From positions 62,001 to 126,000 of the forward strand of contig JAEYAW010000010.1 in the NCBI GenBank assembly GCA_023404675.1: a stretch of DNA of 64,000 bases, given 5' to 3'. This document shows positions 61,343 through 64,000 of the stretch, in pieces; within the stretch, counting starts at the first letter, position 1, and the number at the start of each line of letters is the position of its first letter. The notes under the pieces are model-generated. The model was not told where the DNA came from. It searched no databases and was given only the letters and a program-made list of their open reading frames with translations. The position numbers were made by a program, and so were the translations under genes. Source of the stretch: Pseudomonadota bacterium (GTDB lineage Bacteria > Pseudomonadota > Alphaproteobacteria > Rhizobiales > Xanthobacteraceae).

Positions 61343-62518
61343 GTGACCGACATGCAGACCGCTGCCTTGCCGCTTGATCATACGCCCGAAGCGGATTTTG
61401 TCGCGATCGTCGATTTCGGTGGCGATGGCGCTCGCGTAGGTGTGAAGGACACCATCGACATCGCCGGCTATCCAAGCCGGGCCGGATCGCGGGCATTGGA
61501 AAACACGCCTGCCGCCGCGCGGAACGCCGACGTGGTCGATGCCCTGCTGAACGCGGGATGCCGGATCGTCGGCAAGACCAACATGCACGAACTGGCATTC
61601 GGCGTCACCGGCGTGAACCTGTGGACGGGAACGCCCCGGAACCCGCTATTCCCGGACTACGTGCCGGGCGGCTCGTCCAGCGGCTCCGCCACCGCGGTCG
61701 CGGGCGGGCGGGTCGATTTCGCGCTCGGCACCGACACGGGCGGCTCGGTGCGGACGCCGGCCGCGTGCTGCGGCGTGTTCGGGCTGAAGCCGACCTTCGG
61801 CCGGATCAGCCGCCGGGGCGTCGCGCCCGGAAAAACCTCGCTGGATTGCGTCGGTGTCTTCACCCGCGACACAGACATGCTGGCCCGCGCCATGGCGATC
61901 CTGGAGCCCGGCTTCAACGTTCCCTCCCTCGATGCCCCGCCGCGCGTCGGCCTCGTTGCGGTCGAGGCACGCCCCGAGATCGCGGATCTCGTGCGCGATG
62001 CATTCGCTGGAACAGACGCCGTCATCGAGAACATGAAGCTTCCCGGCCTCGAAGCCGCGTTTCACGCCGGCATCGCCATCATCGGGTCCGAGACCGCAGC
62101 GGCGTTCGGGCCGCTGCTGGCCTCCGGCAAGGTCGGCTCGGACGTCGCGGCCCGCATCAAGGCCGGCGGCGAAGTCAGCCCCACGGCCCTCGCGGCGGCC
62201 GAGCAGGTTCGCGCAGCCTTCACGGCCGAAGTCGATGCGCTGCTCGCGCGGGTTGACGTGCTGGCGCTGCCGACGCTTCCCGACTATCCGCCGACGCTTG
62301 CAGAGGCCACGGACGCGGTGAAAGCCGTGCCGATGACGCGTCTCGTGCGGCAGTTCAACATGAGCGGCCATCCGGCGATTTCGGTTCCGCTGCGCGATCC
62401 AGGTCACCGTCCGGTCGGCCTTCAACTCGTCGGGCGCAAGGGCGACGACGAACATTTGTGTGCCGTCGCGGCTTACATCGCGGCCCGTTCTTCCCTTATC
62501 CTTCACGACAACGCATGA
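61343..62518 (+). CDS. Amidase signature family hydrolase
   Basis: A 391-residue amidase. The Ser-cisSer-Lys triad is visible: Lys35 in VKDTID, the cis Ser (111) in GGSSSGSA and the nucleophile Ser135 in DTGGSVRTPA. The GTG at 61343 has GGAGAG 7 bases upstream; an ATG lies three codons later at 61352. It hydrolyses an amide to the acid and ammonia or an amine; the aromatic-degrading neighbours suggest an aromatic amide as substrate, which is inference. The stop overlaps or abuts the next gene. Confidence 0.92.
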   Translation: MTDMQTAALPLDHTPEADFVAIVDFGGDGARVGVKDTIDIAGYPSRAGSRALENTPAAARNADVVDALLNAGCRIVGKTNMHELAFGVTGVNLWTGTPRNPLFPDYVPGGSSSGSATAVAGGRVDFALGTDTGGSVRTPAACCGVFGLKPTFGRISRRGVAPGKTSLDCVGVFTRDTDMLARAMAILEPGFNVPSLDAPPRVGLVAVEARPEIADLVRDAFAGTDAVIENMKLPGLEAAFHAGIAIIGSETAAAFGPLLASGKVGSDVAARIKAGGEVSPTALAAAEQVRAAFTAEVDALLARVDVLALPTLPDYPPTLAEATDAVKAVPMTRLVRQFNMSGHPAISVPLRDPGHRPVGLQLVGRKGDDEHLCAVAAYIAARSSLILHDNA

Positions 62519-62526
62519 GGCGTCCC

Positions 62527-63684
62527 ATGAGCAGCGCAGCCCAGGCTGTCGATCTCACCCGCGCAAAGGCGGACAGCTTCTCCTCGCTCCTGAGCGACAT
62601 CCGTGGACGCCGCGAGGAGTTCACGGCCAAGCGCCATATCCCGCAGGATGTCATCGCACGCTTTCAGGATGCCGGCGTCTACCGCGCCATGGTGGCCCGC
62701 GCATTTGGCGGCGACGAAAGAAATCCGGCCGATTTCTGCCGGATGATCGAGGCGATCTCGGAAGCCGACGGCTCCGCCGGCTGGGTGGCGAGTTTCGGGG
62801 CGGCTGCAACTTATCTCGCCGCGCTGCCGGAGCCGACGCTGAAAAAACTTTATGCGAACGGACCGGATGTCGTGTTCGCAGGCGGACTGTTCCCGCTGCA
62901 GCCGGCCAGGATGACGCCAGATGGCTTTCTGGTGAACGGCACCTGGAAGTTCGGCAGCGGCTGCATGGGCGCCTCGCTGATCGGCGTCGGGATCGCGGTC
63001 GAAGGCGATCAGTCCGGCGGCCTGCCGCGCGTCGCGGTGATGCCCGCGGAGCAGGTCCAGATTCGCGAGAACTGGGAGGTGATCGGCCTCACCGGCACCG
63101 GCAGCCACGATCTGGTGGTGAACAACGTGACCGTGCCGGAGGAATGGACGCTGATCCGCGGCGGCCCCGCATCCGTCGATGCCGCGATCTACCGCTATCC
63201 CTCGCTCGGGCTCGCGGCACAGGTGCTCGCGGTGGTCGGCCTCGGCGTCGCGCGTGGCGCGCTCAACGATCTGATCGAAATGGCGGGCGGCCGGGTCTCC
63301 ATCACCGGCGCGCCGAAGCTCGCCGATCGCGGCTACGTGCAGGTGGCCACCGCCAAGGCCGAGGCGCAGCTGCGCGCCGCGCGCGCCTTCTTCTACGAGA
63401 CGACCGAAGAGGTTTGGGACATCGTCAAGGCCGGGAGCAAGCCCGAGATCGAAAAGGTCGCGCTGCTGCGGCTCGCGGCCTCCCATGCCGCCAAGACCGG
63501 CGCGGACGTCTCTCGCATGGCCAGCGAGATGACCGGCACCACCTCGATCTTCGTCGGACATCCGCTCGCACGCGCGGTCGCCGACAGCTTTGTCGTCGCC
63601 CAGCATGCCTTCCTCAACGAGGGCACGATCCAGAACGCGGGCCGCGTTTTGCTCGGCCTGCCCTCGGTGCCGGGCTTCCCATAG
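62527..63684 (+). CDS. Acyl-CoA dehydrogenase-fold flavin monooxygenase (HpaB/HsaA-like)
   Basis: A 385-residue protein with the acyl-CoA dehydrogenase fold of class D two-component flavin monooxygenases. It opens with the N-terminal helix bundle (VIARFQDAGVYRAMVARAFG) and has FLVNGTWKFGSGCMGASLIG in the middle domain, NWEVIGLTGTGSHDLVVNNV and a C-terminal helical domain. Such enzymes hydroxylate phenols or related rings using reduced flavin from a partner reductase, not seen in the window. ATG 62527 has GAGG upstream; an ATG at 62515 overlapping the amidase stop is the alternative. Confidence 0.85.
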   Translation: MSSAAQAVDLTRAKADSFSSLLSDIRGRREEFTAKRHIPQDVIARFQDAGVYRAMVARAFGGDERNPADFCRMIEAISEADGSAGWVASFGAAATYLAALPEPTLKKLYANGPDVVFAGGLFPLQPARMTPDGFLVNGTWKFGSGCMGASLIGVGIAVEGDQSGGLPRVAVMPAEQVQIRENWEVIGLTGTGSHDLVVNNVTVPEEWTLIRGGPASVDAAIYRYPSLGLAAQVLAVVGLGVARGALNDLIEMAGGRVSITGAPKLADRGYVQVATAKAEAQLRAARAFFYETTEEVWDIVKAGSKPEIEKVALLRLAASHAAKTGADVSRMASEMTGTTSIFVGHPLARAVADSFVVAQHAFLNEGTIQNAGRVLLGLPSVPGFP

Positions 63685-63733
63685 CCGCCGCGCGCCGCCA
63701 ACCCTTTCTCATCCAGCGACAAGGACATCCAAC

Positions 63734-64000
63734 ATGGACACCCAATCGCAAGTTTCAACGAGCGCTCCCGTCGATCTGATCGACATCGACAACTTCGTGC
63801 AGAAGGATCGTGCCAAGACGCCGCTCTACACCGATCCGACCATCTTCGAAGAGGAGATGAAGAAGATCTTCGAGAACACCTGGGTCTGGGTCGCCCATGC
63901 CAGCGAGATTCCGAACGGCGGCGACTTCAAGATGGCCCATGTCGGGCTCCAGCCGGTGATCGTGGTCCGCGACCGCAAGGGCAAGGTGCATGTCCACCTG
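63734..64000 (+). CDS. Rieske-type aromatic ring-hydroxylating oxygenase alpha subunit, N-terminal part
   Basis: The first 89 residues of a Rieske non-haem iron oxygenase large subunit, cut by the window end. DPTIFEEEMKKIFENTWVWV followed by AHASEIPNGGDF and VIVVRDRKGKVHVHL is the benzoate/anthranilate-type N-terminus just before the Rieske CxH motif, which lies outside. AAGGA precedes the ATG. The downstream beta subunit and reductase would also lie outside. With the amidase and the flavin enzyme it forms a rightward catabolic operon. Confidence 0.9.
   Translation, partial: MDTQSQVSTSAPVDLIDIDNFVQKDRAKTPLYTDPTIFEEEMKKIFENTWVWVAHASEIPNGGDFKMAHVGLQPVIVVRDRKGKVHVHL

Noticed and set aside
1..64000. 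tRNA, rRNA, CRISPR arrays, integrases or intact insertion sequences
   Set aside because: None seen by eye. No T-loop and D-loop combination, regularly spaced repeats or transposase motifs were recognised; a covariance-model search would be needed to exclude small RNAs.

Overview
The window reads as chromosomal DNA of a high-GC alphaproteobacterium of the Hyphomicrobiales (Rhizobiales), most likely Nitrobacteraceae/Bradyrhizobiaceae (Bradyrhizobium, Afipia, Rhodopseudomonas or Nitrobacter relatives). The clues are a cytochrome b/c1 fusion gene (fbcH), a fused trpE(G) behind a Trp-rich leader peptide, hisZ with hisG, many small DUF families typical of the order (DUF2277, DUF2093, DUF4170, DUF6101, DUF6111, DUF1285, TIGR02301), and two dispersed palindromic repeats of a kind seen in this family. 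The genus cannot be fixed from the sequence alone. No tRNA, rRNA, CRISPR array, prophage or intact insertion sequence was found.

Layout. 1-6.5 kb: end of a DUF2277 gene, a frameshifted small membrane-protein gene, a Tat-exported deaminase-like protein, a CinA-type amidase, apt, trpE(G) with its attenuator, a VapBC-type toxin-antitoxin pair with a near-perfect operator palindrome, and a dienelactone-hydrolase-like protein. 6.6-9.3 kb: the bc1 complex (Rieske protein and fused cytochrome b/c1). 9.6-12.3 kb: trmL (frameshifted), queE, queD, hemF and a DUF2158 gene. 12.4-15.2 kb: a minus-strand operon ending in cca. 15.5-22.5 kb: a MoxR-DUF58-BatA/DUF4159-VWA-like membrane module. 22.5-24.2 kb: a membrane cyclase with a ferredoxin domain. 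24.2-27.1 kb: a probably Zur-controlled DUF2946 and TonB receptor pair. 27-31.6 kb: GNAT, an unknown secreted protein, NUDIX, metallophosphoesterase and unknown genes. 31.7-35.3 kb: isocitrate lyase and its divergent ScfR/RamB-like regulator. 35.3-35.9 kb: a MazEF-type pair. 36-40 kb: D-2-hydroxyacid dehydrogenase, SRAP, NUDIX and small conserved genes.

40.1-45.6 kb is a compact envelope operon (pmbA, CysQ-like, DUF4170, DUF374 acyltransferase, waaA, lpxK). It is followed by DUF6101, ubiA, a proline-rich secreted protein, rsmE and hisZ-hisG. A GT2 glycosyltransferase overlapped by a ChbG/NaxD-like deacetylase lies at 51.5-53.4 kb and suggests a polyprenyl-linked amino-sugar donor.

53.4-64 kb is the most accessory-looking part. 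It holds a branched-chain-type ABC transporter whose LivH, LivM and LivG are fused into one 954-residue protein, with LivF, a binding protein, a class II aldolase and a ketopantoate-reductase-like enzyme. Divergent from these and a MarR regulator are an amidase, a flavin monooxygenase-type protein and a Rieske oxygenase cut by the window end. I read this as an undescribed uptake and degradation locus for an aromatic amide or related compound; that function is inference. Two genes (197-489 and 9607-10073) carry single-base frameshifts that may be real lesions or sequencing errors.
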